Below, piece after piece: positions 1 to 5,838 of a stretch of DNA of 6,949 nt. Both the position numbers and the translations under genes were made by a program. The notes below the pieces were generated by a model that worked only from the letters and a program-made list of their open reading frames with translations, ran no database searches and was not told the DNA's origin. The DNA lies in NCBI GenBank assembly GCA_031260845.1, contig JAISKR010000333.1, positions 1 to 6,949 on the forward strand. Direction: 5' to 3'. Position 1 is the first letter of the stretch. Each line of letters begins with the position of its first letter. Source of the DNA: Bacteroidales bacterium. Lineage in GTDB: Bacteria; Bacteroidota; Bacteroidia; Bacteroidales; UBA4181.

Positions 1-140
1 CCCCTCAGAGGGGAAAAAGACCAGTGGATTTGAGTATTGCTCAAAGACTTTGGTGAAGCTTACAGCAGCGGGTCTGTTCAGGATTTACACCTGATTCCCT
101 TTTCATGAATATCCCCGAACGGAAATATCCACACCAAAAA
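1..140 (-). promoter_or_regulatory. Cobalamin (B12) riboswitch, 3' part cut by window edge
   Basis: Read on the minus strand, this stretch matches the adenosylcobalamin-type riboswitch core. The segment AAAAGGGAATCAGGTGTAA followed by ATCCTG lies at 103-79. The B12-box-like segment CAGACCCGCTGCTGTAAGCT lies at 76-57, and the later CCACTG block is near 26-21. Supporting hairpins are visible: a 10-bp stem (three G-U pairs) between 130-121 and 116-107 with a 4-nt loop, and a 6-bp stem between 45-40 and 34-29 with a 5-nt loop. A 5-bp G/C stem at 13-1 runs into the window edge. The family binds a cobalamin and switches off a downstream gene, usually for B12 uptake (a BtuB-like receptor) or cobamide synthesis. 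The controlled gene and the expression platform lie left of base 1, so neither the target nor the switching mode (translation or termination) can be read here. Confidence 0.93.
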
Positions 141-147
141 TCAAGGA

Positions 148-174
148 CAAAGGTAGATATTATTTTGAGAACAA
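148..174 (-). promoter_or_regulatory. Bacteroidota-type promoter for the riboswitch transcript
   Basis: On the minus strand, TACCTTTG (155-148) is a perfect TAnnTTTG -7 element. A T-rich run ending in TTG (174-172) lies 16 nt upstream, slightly short of the usual 19-20 nt to a -33 element. Predicted transcription would start near 142-140, exactly where the riboswitch fold begins. That position supports both calls. Confidence 0.72.
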
Positions 175-187
175 AAAATATTTTTTG
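172..187. repeat. Perfect 16-bp A/T palindrome CAAAAAATATTTTTTG
   Basis: The sequence equals its own reverse complement over 16 bp: C, six A, TA, six T, G. It coincides with the -33 region of the riboswitch promoter and lies behind mlaF. It could be an operator or a bent A/T tract that helps the promoter. It could also be only low-complexity sequence of the kind common in these AT-rich spacers. Confidence 0.5.
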
Positions 188-197
188 GGGGGAATTC

Positions 198-218
198 AAA
201 AAAACATGGTTCACCACA
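198..218 (-). terminator. Weak candidate terminator after mlaF
   Basis: On the minus strand a short hairpin, stem TGTGG (218-214) with CCATG (209-205) and loop TGAA, is followed directly by seven T (204-198). The stem has only five pairs, two of them G-U, so it is weak by intrinsic-terminator standards. It is nevertheless the only stem-plus-U-tract in the mlaF-to-riboswitch spacer. It would separate the mlaEF transcript from the riboswitch transcript on the same strand. Confidence 0.33.
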
Positions 219-258
219 GAAAATAATCAGTAAAATTTGAAAACGTAATCATTCAAAA

Positions 259-1011
259 TTACATCATATTCTTGATTTTCTTTCCCATACCCGATGCGAA
301 CACGAAATTGTCCACATATTGGTTTTGGGAATGAAGAATGTCGTCCTTGGTGCCTTCCCATTCGATGCGTCCTTCGTAAATAAAAGTGATTTTCTCGCCG
401 ATTTCGAGCACCGAATTCATGTCGTGGGTGTTAATAATCGTAGTAATGTTGTACTCTTCCGTGATTTCTTTTATCAGATTGTCAATGATGATGGACGTTT
501 GCGGGTCAAGTCCCGAATTAGGCTCATCGCATAGCAGATATTTAGGATTCATGGCAATGGCGCGGGCAATGGCTACACGTTTCTTCATGCCGCCGCTCAG
601 TTCGGCAGGCGTCAGATGATTGACATTCTCTAAATTGACGCGGCGCAGACAAAAATTTACACGTTCTAATTTCTCGTTCGTGCTCAAATGGGTGAACATT
701 TCAAGCGGAAACATCACATTTTGCTCTACATTCAGAGAATCGAACAAGGCGCTGCCCTGAAAAATCATGCCTATCTGCTGCCTGATTTCCTTCTGTCCCG
801 CAAAATCCATCTTATTGAAGAGGGCGCCATCATACCAAATTTCCCCTGAGGTCACCTGCACCAATCCGACAATGGATTTCAGCAGTACCGTTTTGCCCGA
901 GCCGCTTCTGCCGATGACTAAATTGGTTTTGCCGCGGTCAAAGACGGTGGACACGTGATTGAGCACTGTCTTATCCCCAAAAGCCATCACTACATCTTTT
1001 ACTTCTATCAT
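259..1011 (-). CDS. mlaF: MlaF-like ATPase of a phospholipid (MCE-type) ABC transporter
   Basis: This is the cytoplasmic ATP-hydrolysing subunit that powers lipid movement between inner and outer membrane together with MlaE and an MCE protein. All ABC motifs are intact in the 250 residues: Walker A GRSGSGKT (34-41), Q-loop Q85 in IFQGSALFDSL, signature LSGGM (138-142) followed by KKR, Walker B YLLCDEP (158-164) with catalytic E163, D-loop SGLD (166-169) and H-loop H196. The wording around the Q-loop (FQGSALFDSL) and the LSGGM-type signature are typical of the Mkl/MlaF branch rather than of amino-acid or drug importers. The ATG overlaps the mlaE stop in ATGA (1011-1008), implying translational coupling and one mRNA. 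No mlaD, mlaB or mlaC follows; the next element is a riboswitch transcript. The exact lipid and the transport direction cannot be read from sequence. Confidence 0.93.
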   Translation of the reverse strand: MIEVKDVVMAFGDKTVLNHVSTVFDRGKTNLVIGRSGSGKTVLLKSIVGLVQVTSGEIWYDGALFNKMDFAGQKEIRQQIGMIFQGSALFDSLNVEQNVMFPLEMFTHLSTNEKLERVNFCLRRVNLENVNHLTPAELSGGMKKRVAIARAIAMNPKYLLCDEPNSGLDPQTSIIIDNLIKEITEEYNITTIINTHDMNSVLEIGEKITFIYEGRIEWEGTKDDILHSQNQYVDNFVFASGMGKKIKNMM

Positions 1012-1748
1012 GACAATAATAATTGAGTGAGAATTACATCAACAGAAAGAATCAGGATGCTGCAATAAACCACCGAGCGGGTGCTTGCCTTGCCTACTTC
1101 GAGCGAACCGCCTTCCACGTAGTAGCCGTGATAGGCGGGTACGGTGGATATGATGAAAGCGTAAAACACCATTTTCACACAGGAATAATAAACATAATAG
1201 GGAATAAAGGCATAGCGGATGCCTGTGATAAAATCTTCGGGCGAGATGACATTCAGCAGGATGCACACCAACCATCCGCCGAATACGCCTATCACCATGC
1301 TCATGATGGCAAGAAGAGGAAAAAAGAACACATTGGCAATGATTTTCGGAAGAATCAGGTAAGCAGCCGAATTAACCCCCATGATTTCCAATGCGTCAAT
1401 CTGTTCGGTGACGCGCATGGTGCCGATTTCCGACGATATGCTCGAACCGACCTTTCCGGCAAGTATCAGGGCAATCATTGTGGACGAAAATTCCAGCAGC
1501 ATGGTGTCTCGGGCAGTCAAGCCAATCAGGTAATCGGGAATGAACGGGTTTTCAATGTCGTAGGCTGTCTGCATGGTAATGACCGCGCCGATAAATACCG
1601 AAATCAGCGCAACAATGCCCAAAGAGTTCAGTCCTAACAACTCAATCTCTTTCAGCACTCTGCGATAATAGATGGAAACTTTTTCCGGCTTGGAAAAGGC
1701 TTTCCCCACCAACAAATAATATTTTCCGAAATGATATAAAAACCTCAT
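1008..1748 (-). CDS. mlaE: MlaE-family permease of a phospholipid ABC transporter
   Basis: This is the inner-membrane permease that pairs with MlaF and, in known complexes, sits under an MCE (MlaD) ring. At 246 residues it is near family length. After an amphipathic N-terminus (1-35), hydrophobic segments lie at about 43-60, 88-98, 131-166, 183-204 and 225-245. The family hallmark runs from about 97 to 126: AGKVGSSISSEIGTMRVTEQ followed by IDALEIMG, the conserved cytoplasmic loop of MlaE/YrbE proteins. A second conserved stretch near the C-terminus reads GYYVEGGSLEVGKASTRSVV (208-227). The ATG is the first in-frame start downstream of a good promoter, giving a leader of only about 16 nt with no Shine-Dalgarno. 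It is the first gene of a two-gene operon; mlaF starts inside its stop codon. No truncation or frameshift is visible. Confidence 0.93.
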   Translation of the reverse strand: MRFLYHFGKYYLLVGKAFSKPEKVSIYYRRVLKEIELLGLNSLGIVALISVFIGAVITMQTAYDIENPFIPDYLIGLTARDTMLLEFSSTMIALILAGKVGSSISSEIGTMRVTEQIDALEIMGVNSAAYLILPKIIANVFFFPLLAIMSMVIGVFGGWLVCILLNVISPEDFITGIRYAFIPYYVYYSCVKMVFYAFIISTVPAYHGYYVEGGSLEVGKASTRSVVYCSILILSVDVILTQLLLS

Positions 1749-1770
1749 CTGAAATACAGAAATACGACGG

Positions 1771-1804
1771 CAAAGATAAATAATTAATTACGAAGTGACA
1801 AAAA
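1771..1804 (-). promoter_or_regulatory. Promoter of the mlaE-mlaF operon
   Basis: On the minus strand, TATCTTTG (1778-1771) fits TAnnTTTG perfectly. TTTTTG (1804-1799) lies 20 nt upstream and fits the -33 TTTG element. Predicted start of transcription is near 1765, leaving a leader of about 16 nt before the mlaE ATG. It is arranged back to back with the nfnA promoter. Confidence 0.75.
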
Positions 1805-1827
1805 CATTCATCTTTTTTGTACCTTTG
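1797..1827 (+). promoter_or_regulatory. Promoter of the nfnA-nfnB operon
   Basis: TACCTTTG at 1820-1827 is a perfect -7 element. The -33 position (about 1797-1800) has no clear TTG, so activity may rest on the T-run at 1811-1819 or on an activator. Transcription should begin near 1833, which places the in-frame ATG at 1795 upstream of the mRNA and supports the ATG at 1852 as the real start. Confidence 0.68.
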
Positions 1828-1851
1828 CCGCCCGAAATTCATGAGTTAAAT

Positions 1852-2685
1852 ATGAATAAAATCATCACAAAGAAGCATCTTTCCGGCAATGTAGTCCGGA
1901 TGGAAATAGAGGCGCCGCGCATTGCTGCCGGCAGAAAGGCAGGTCATTTTGTCATCGTCCGTCCGGCGAACGGTAGCGAGCGTGTACCGCTCACCATTGC
2001 CGAGTCGAATATCGAAGCAGGCACCATCACGCTGATTATACAGCAGGTGGGGTGCACGTCGGCGAAGTTGATTGCCATGCAGGAAGGCGATTACGTGCAT
2101 GACGTGGTAGGACCATTGGGAAATGCCACTCATATCGCGAAAGTAGGCACGGTGCTGTGTGCAGGCGGCGGCGTCGGTGTAGCGCCGTTGTATCCTATTG
2201 TGCAGGCTTTAAAACAGGCAGGAAACAGGGTTATCACAGTGTTGGCTGCTCGTACTGCCGAATTGGTGATTTACGAAGAAGGCATGGCTGCTTATTCCGA
2301 TGAACTGATAGTCGTCACCAACGACGGTTCGCGCGGCGTCAAGGGCTTGGTCACAGAAGGCATGGAAACGGTGATACAGCGGGAAAAAGTTGACCAATGT
2401 GTGGTGGTAGGTCCCGCCGTCATGATGAAATTTGCGTCATTGCTCACCAAAAAATACAATATCCCTACCTTAGCCAGCCTCAACACCATCATGGTGGACG
2501 GCACCGGTATGTGCGGCGCCTGTCGCTGTACCGTTGGCGGGCAAACCAAATTCGTATGTGTCGATGGACCCGAATTTGACGCCCATCAGGTGGATTTCGA
2601 CGAAATGCTGCAACGCCTCAGCGCCTACAAAGATGAGGAAACCGCAGCATATCAACAATATCTTGCTCATCTCAACAATCAATAA
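1852..2685 (+). CDS. nfnA: NfnA/SudB-like FAD and [2Fe-2S] NAD(P)H oxidoreductase subunit
   Basis: This is the small subunit of an NfnAB/SudAB-type enzyme, which couples NADH, NADPH and ferredoxin. From the ATG at 1852 it has 277 residues and aligns with family N-termini (MNKI...). Domains in order: a ferredoxin-reductase FAD barrel with RVPLTI (44-49); an NAD-binding fold with AGGGVGVAPLYP (104-115) and VGP (187-189); and a C-terminal [2Fe-2S] site with C221, C224 and C236. D216, five residues before C221, is the likely fourth ligand, because Nfn small subunits use three Cys and one Asp. An extra C226 makes CGACRC. An in-frame ATG at 1795 would add 19 residues, but it lies upstream of the predicted transcript start. 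nfnB follows after 12 nt. Databases often call this family dihydroorotate dehydrogenase electron-transfer subunit (PyrK-like). The NfnB-type neighbour and the absence of pyrD argue against that here. Confidence 0.87.
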   Translation: MNKIITKKHLSGNVVRMEIEAPRIAAGRKAGHFVIVRPANGSERVPLTIAESNIEAGTITLIIQQVGCTSAKLIAMQEGDYVHDVVGPLGNATHIAKVGTVLCAGGGVGVAPLYPIVQALKQAGNRVITVLAARTAELVIYEEGMAAYSDELIVVTNDGSRGVKGLVTEGMETVIQREKVDQCVVVGPAVMMKFASLLTKKYNIPTLASLNTIMVDGTGMCGACRCTVGGQTKFVCVDGPEFDAHQVDFDEMLQRLSAYKDEETAAYQQYLAHLNNQ

Positions 2686-2697
2686 CCGGACAGAAAA

Positions 2698-4176
2698 ATG
2701 ACAAATCTATCTGAATATTTAAAAGCCGAGCGCAGCCAATCATGGCGTGAAGCATTGCGCCAATCGGTCAAAGCGGCGGAACGCACCAAACGCGAACGGG
2801 TAAAAATGCCCGAACAGGACGCCATTGTGCGGGCTGGCAATCATTTGGAAGTGAATTGCGGATTGAGTGAAGAACAGGCTGTGGGCGAGGCTGTACGCTG
2901 CCTTGATTGCGCCGACCCTACCTGTATCAGCGGTTGTCCGGTGAATATCAACATTCCGAAATTTATCAAATACATTGAAGGACGGCAATTTTTGGACGCC
3001 GCCCGCAGCCTGAAAGAGACCAATGCCTTGCCGGCGGTTTGCGGACGTGTGTGCCCGCAGGAAGAACAATGCGAGTCAAAATGTTTCTACACGCAGAAGT
3101 TGAAGAAACCTGCCGTGGCTATCGGCAATCTGGAACGCTTTGCGGCAGATTACGAACGCTCTTCGGGCGAAATATCCGTTCCCGCAGTGGCGCCATCCAA
3201 CCATATCAAAGTGGCGGTGGTAGGTTCCGGTCCGGCAGGGCTGGCTGCCGCCGGCGATTTGGCAAAAGCAGGCTACGAGGTAACTGTGTTTGAGGCGCTG
3301 CACGAGATTGGCGGGGTACTGAAATACGGTATTCCCGAATTTCGTCTTCCCAATATCATTGTGGACGTGGAAATAGAGAATCTGCGCAAGATGGGCGTCC
3401 GTTTTGAAACGAATTTCATAGCAGGAAGGACAAGCAGTTTCGACGAACTTCGCGCCGAAGGTTTCAAAGCCTTTTTCATAGGCAGCGGTGCGGGACTTCC
3501 CAATTTCATGAATATCCCCGGCGAGAATTATATCGGCATTTACTCTTCCAATGAATACCTGACGCGGGTGAACCTGATGGGCGCTACTCGTGCGGGGTTC
3601 GATACGCCTGTGCTGAGCGGCAAGAATGTAGCGGTGATAGGCGGCGGCAACACGGCGATGGATAGTGTGCGCACCGCCAAAAGATTGGGTGCAGAGCGTG
3701 CTGTGATTGTCTATCGGCGTTCCATGGACGAAATGCCCGCCCGCAAGGAAGAGATTCACCATGCGCAACAGGAAGGCATAGAATTTTTGTGCCTGCATAA
3801 TCCCATTGAATATCTGGCTGACGAAAAAGGGCGAGTGTCGCAGATGAGGCTGCAAAAAATGGAACTTGGCGAACCAGACGCTTCGGGACGCCGCCGTCCT
3901 GTGCCGATGAAAGGCTCTGAGTTCCTGATGGACGCCGATTTGGTGGTGGTGAGCATAGGCGTATCGCCCAATCCGCTCATCGCAAAAGCGCTTCCCGCAT
4001 TGGAAACCAGCAAATGGGGCACTCTGGTGGTCAATCAGGATACCATGCAAACCGGCATTCCCGATATTTTTGCAGGCGGCGATATAGTGCGGGGCGGCGC
4101 CACCGTTATCCTTGCTATGGGCGACGGAAGGAAAGCCGCAGCAGGGATAGACGGCTATTTGAAGCAGCGTGTTTGA
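2698..4176 (+). CDS. nfnB: NfnB/SudA-like large subunit (GltD-like flavoprotein with two [4Fe-4S] clusters)
   Basis: This is the large subunit partner of the preceding gene. In characterised NfnAB enzymes its FAD bifurcates electrons from NADPH to ferredoxin and, through the small subunit, to NAD+; the reaction is reversible. Its 492 residues show an N-terminal helical domain with two Cys groups, C68/C71/C76/C80 (CLDCADPTCISGC) and C115/C119/C125/C129 (CGRVCPQEEQCESKC), for two [4Fe-4S] clusters. An FAD Rossmann motif VAVVGSGPAGLAAAGDLAKA starts at 172. An NADPH Rossmann motif VAVIGGGNTAMDS (311-323) is followed by the phosphate-binding RR (340-341). The C-terminal FAD motif is IFAGGDIVRGGATVILAMGD (457-476). 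The common database name is NADPH-dependent glutamate synthase small subunit (gltA/gltD), but no GltB-type large subunit is adjacent. The 12-nt gap from nfnA indicates an operon. No terminator is seen after it. Bifurcation itself is inferred. Confidence 0.87.
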   Translation: MTNLSEYLKAERSQSWREALRQSVKAAERTKRERVKMPEQDAIVRAGNHLEVNCGLSEEQAVGEAVRCLDCADPTCISGCPVNINIPKFIKYIEGRQFLDAARSLKETNALPAVCGRVCPQEEQCESKCFYTQKLKKPAVAIGNLERFAADYERSSGEISVPAVAPSNHIKVAVVGSGPAGLAAAGDLAKAGYEVTVFEALHEIGGVLKYGIPEFRLPNIIVDVEIENLRKMGVRFETNFIAGRTSSFDELRAEGFKAFFIGSGAGLPNFMNIPGENYIGIYSSNEYLTRVNLMGATRAGFDTPVLSGKNVAVIGGGNTAMDSVRTAKRLGAERAVIVYRRSMDEMPARKEEIHHAQQEGIEFLCLHNPIEYLADEKGRVSQMRLQKMELGEPDASGRRRPVPMKGSEFLMDADLVVVSIGVSPNPLIAKALPALETSKWGTLVVNQDTMQTGIPDIFAGGDIVRGGATVILAMGDGRKAAAGIDGYLKQRV

Positions 4177-4206
4177 AACAATCGTAAAAAAAAATGACAC
4201 TTAACG

Positions 4207-4236
4207 TTTGATATAAACATTTTTTTCGTACTTTTG
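4207..4236 (+). promoter_or_regulatory. Promoter of purH (and probably mreB)
   Basis: TTTG (4207-4210), an 18-nt spacer and TACTTTTG (4229-4236) form the best-spaced Bacteroidota promoter in the window. Transcription should start near 4243, giving a leader of about 20 nt that is A/T-rich and has no Shine-Dalgarno. The rest of the 86-nt spacer after nfnB shows no riboswitch or terminator hairpin. Confidence 0.8.
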
Positions 4237-4262
4237 CGGGCTTATATCACGATATAATAATA

Positions 4263-5789
4263 ATGAGTAGCACAAAGAAAATTAAGTCTGCGTTGATTTC
4301 CGTTTATCATAAAGATAATCTGGAAAATATTGTCAAGAAATTGCATGATTTGCAAGTAAAAATATACTCGACAGGGGGTACGAAAAGTTTCATAGAAGGG
4401 CTTGGAGTGCCGGTCACCTCTGTGGAATCGTTGACGGATTATCCTTCCATCTTCGGCGGTCGCGTGAAAACACTGCATCCGAAGGTGTTTGGCGGTATCC
4501 TTTATCGCCGTAACGAAGCCAAAGACCGCGAAGAAGCCGCCAAATATGCTGTCCCCGACATTGATTTGGTGATAGTGGATTTGTATCCCTTTGAAGCGAC
4601 CGTTGCATCCGGCGCACCCGATGCAGATATTATTGAAAAGATTGATATTGGCGGCATTTCGTTGATTCGTGCAGCCGCAAAAAATTACAAGGACGTGCTG
4701 ATTGTGCCGTCCAAGCGCGAATATGCACCTTTGCAGACCTTGCTGGACGAAAAAAACGGCGACGCCGACCTTGAAGACCGCCGGAAGTTCGCCACTGCCG
4801 CGTTTAACGTATCATCGCATTACGACACGGCTATTTTCAACTATTTCAACCGCGAACAGAACGAACCCGTTTTTAAACAGAGTTTCACCGACGGCATGAC
4901 GCTTCGCTACGGCGAAAACCCGCATCAAAAAGGATTTTATTTCGGCGATTTCGATGCTTTGTTCGAGAAATTGAACGGCAAGGAAGTGTCTTACAACAAT
5001 CTGTTGGATATTGACGCAGCCGTCAATCTGATTGCCGATTTCGACGAGCCTACTTTCGCCATTCTCAAACACAACAACGCTTGCGGATTGGCAACCGATA
5101 ACAATCTGCTGAAAGCATGGGAAAAAGCCTTGGCAGGCGACCCCGTATCCGCTTTTGGCGGGGTGTTGATAGCCAACCGCGAGATAGACGCAGCCACGGC
5201 AACGGAAATAGACAAGATTTTCTACGAAGTGCTGATAGCGCCATCCTTTGCACCCGAAGCCGTCGCCTTGCTGCAAGCCAAGAAAAACAGGATTTTGCTG
5301 CGACAAAAAACCGTTTTGACTGAAAAACAGCAATATCGTTCGGTGTTGAACGGCTTAATATATCAGGATAAAGACCTTTCGACCGAAAAACCGACTGACA
5401 TGACGCCCGTCACCATCGTGACGCCTGTGCCGGAACAGTTGAGCGACCTCGCTTTTGCCAACAAAATAGTGAAACACAGCAAGTCCAACACCATTGTACT
5501 GGCTAAGGGCAAGCAGTTGCTGGCAAGCGGAGTGGGACAAACTTCGCGTGTCGATGCGCTGAAACAGGCAATTGAAAAGGCGCACTCTTTCGGGTTCGAC
5601 CTGAACGGAGCCGTCATGGCAAGCGACGCCTTCTTCCCCTTTCCCGATTGTGTGGAAATAGCAGGAAAAGCAGGCGTCAAAGCCATCGTTCAGCCCGGAG
5701 GCTCTATCAAGGACAAGGATTCCATTGATATGGCTAACCAACTGTCGCTGGCAATGGTCACCACCGGCATCAGACATTTTAAACATTGA
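4263..5789 (+). CDS. purH: Bifunctional AICAR transformylase / IMP cyclohydrolase
   Basis: This enzyme catalyses the last two steps of de novo purine synthesis in the cytoplasm: AICAR plus 10-formyl-THF to FAICAR, then ring closure to IMP. Its 508 residues match full-length bacterial PurH. The N-terminal IMP cyclohydrolase (MGS-like) domain, about 5-150, carries STGGT (36-40), GGRVKTLHP (65-73) and IDIGGISLIRAAAKN (127-141). The AICAR transformylase domain carries LRYGENPHQKG (214-224), SYNNLLDIDAA (243-253), the catalytic K269-H270 pair in ILKHNNACGLA, DPVSAFGGVLIAN (293-305), GQTSRVDA (425-432), SDAFFPFPD (454-462) and QPGGSIKD (477-484). The ATG follows a clear promoter by about 27 nt. The frame is unbroken. 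It lies 49 nt upstream of mreB with no promoter element between them. I see no purine riboswitch or PurR-type palindrome in the leader. Confidence 0.97.
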   Translation: MSSTKKIKSALISVYHKDNLENIVKKLHDLQVKIYSTGGTKSFIEGLGVPVTSVESLTDYPSIFGGRVKTLHPKVFGGILYRRNEAKDREEAAKYAVPDIDLVIVDLYPFEATVASGAPDADIIEKIDIGGISLIRAAAKNYKDVLIVPSKREYAPLQTLLDEKNGDADLEDRRKFATAAFNVSSHYDTAIFNYFNREQNEPVFKQSFTDGMTLRYGENPHQKGFYFGDFDALFEKLNGKEVSYNNLLDIDAAVNLIADFDEPTFAILKHNNACGLATDNNLLKAWEKALAGDPVSAFGGVLIANREIDAATATEIDKIFYEVLIAPSFAPEAVALLQAKKNRILLRQKTVLTEKQQYRSVLNGLIYQDKDLSTEKPTDMTPVTIVTPVPEQLSDLAFANKIVKHSKSNTIVLAKGKQLLASGVGQTSRVDALKQAIEKAHSFGFDLNGAVMASDAFFPFPDCVEIAGKAGVKAIVQPGGSIKDKDSIDMANQLSLAMVTTGIRHFKH

Positions 5790-5838
5790 TAAAAAAAAAG
5801 CAAATAAATAATATGTTAATTCAAACCTCAATATAGAT

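Noticed and set aside
1..13. CCCCTCAGAGGGG hairpin as a terminator
   Set aside because: It has no T-run after it within the window and falls inside the 3' half of the riboswitch fold, where a variable G/C stem is expected.
1023..1637. Plus-strand open frame of 204 codons opposite mlaE
   Set aside because: It is antisense to a conserved membrane protein gene; the product is rich in His, Asn and Gly with no family pattern, and there is no promoter in front.
2698..4176. Assignment of the large subunit as true glutamate synthase beta chain (gltD)
   Set aside because: There is no GltB-type partner nearby, and the gene is coupled by 12 nt to an FAD/[2Fe-2S] subunit of NfnA/SudB type.
3076..4200. 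Long minus-strand open frame of 374 codons opposite nfnB
   Set aside because: It lies wholly antisense to most of a strongly conserved gene, has no recognisable domain (His/Cys-rich shadow-like composition) and no promoter of its own. It is a by-product of codon use in nfnB.
4812..5333. Minus-strand open frame of 173 codons opposite purH
   Set aside because: It mirrors the conserved AICAR transformylase coding region and shows no domain or start signal.
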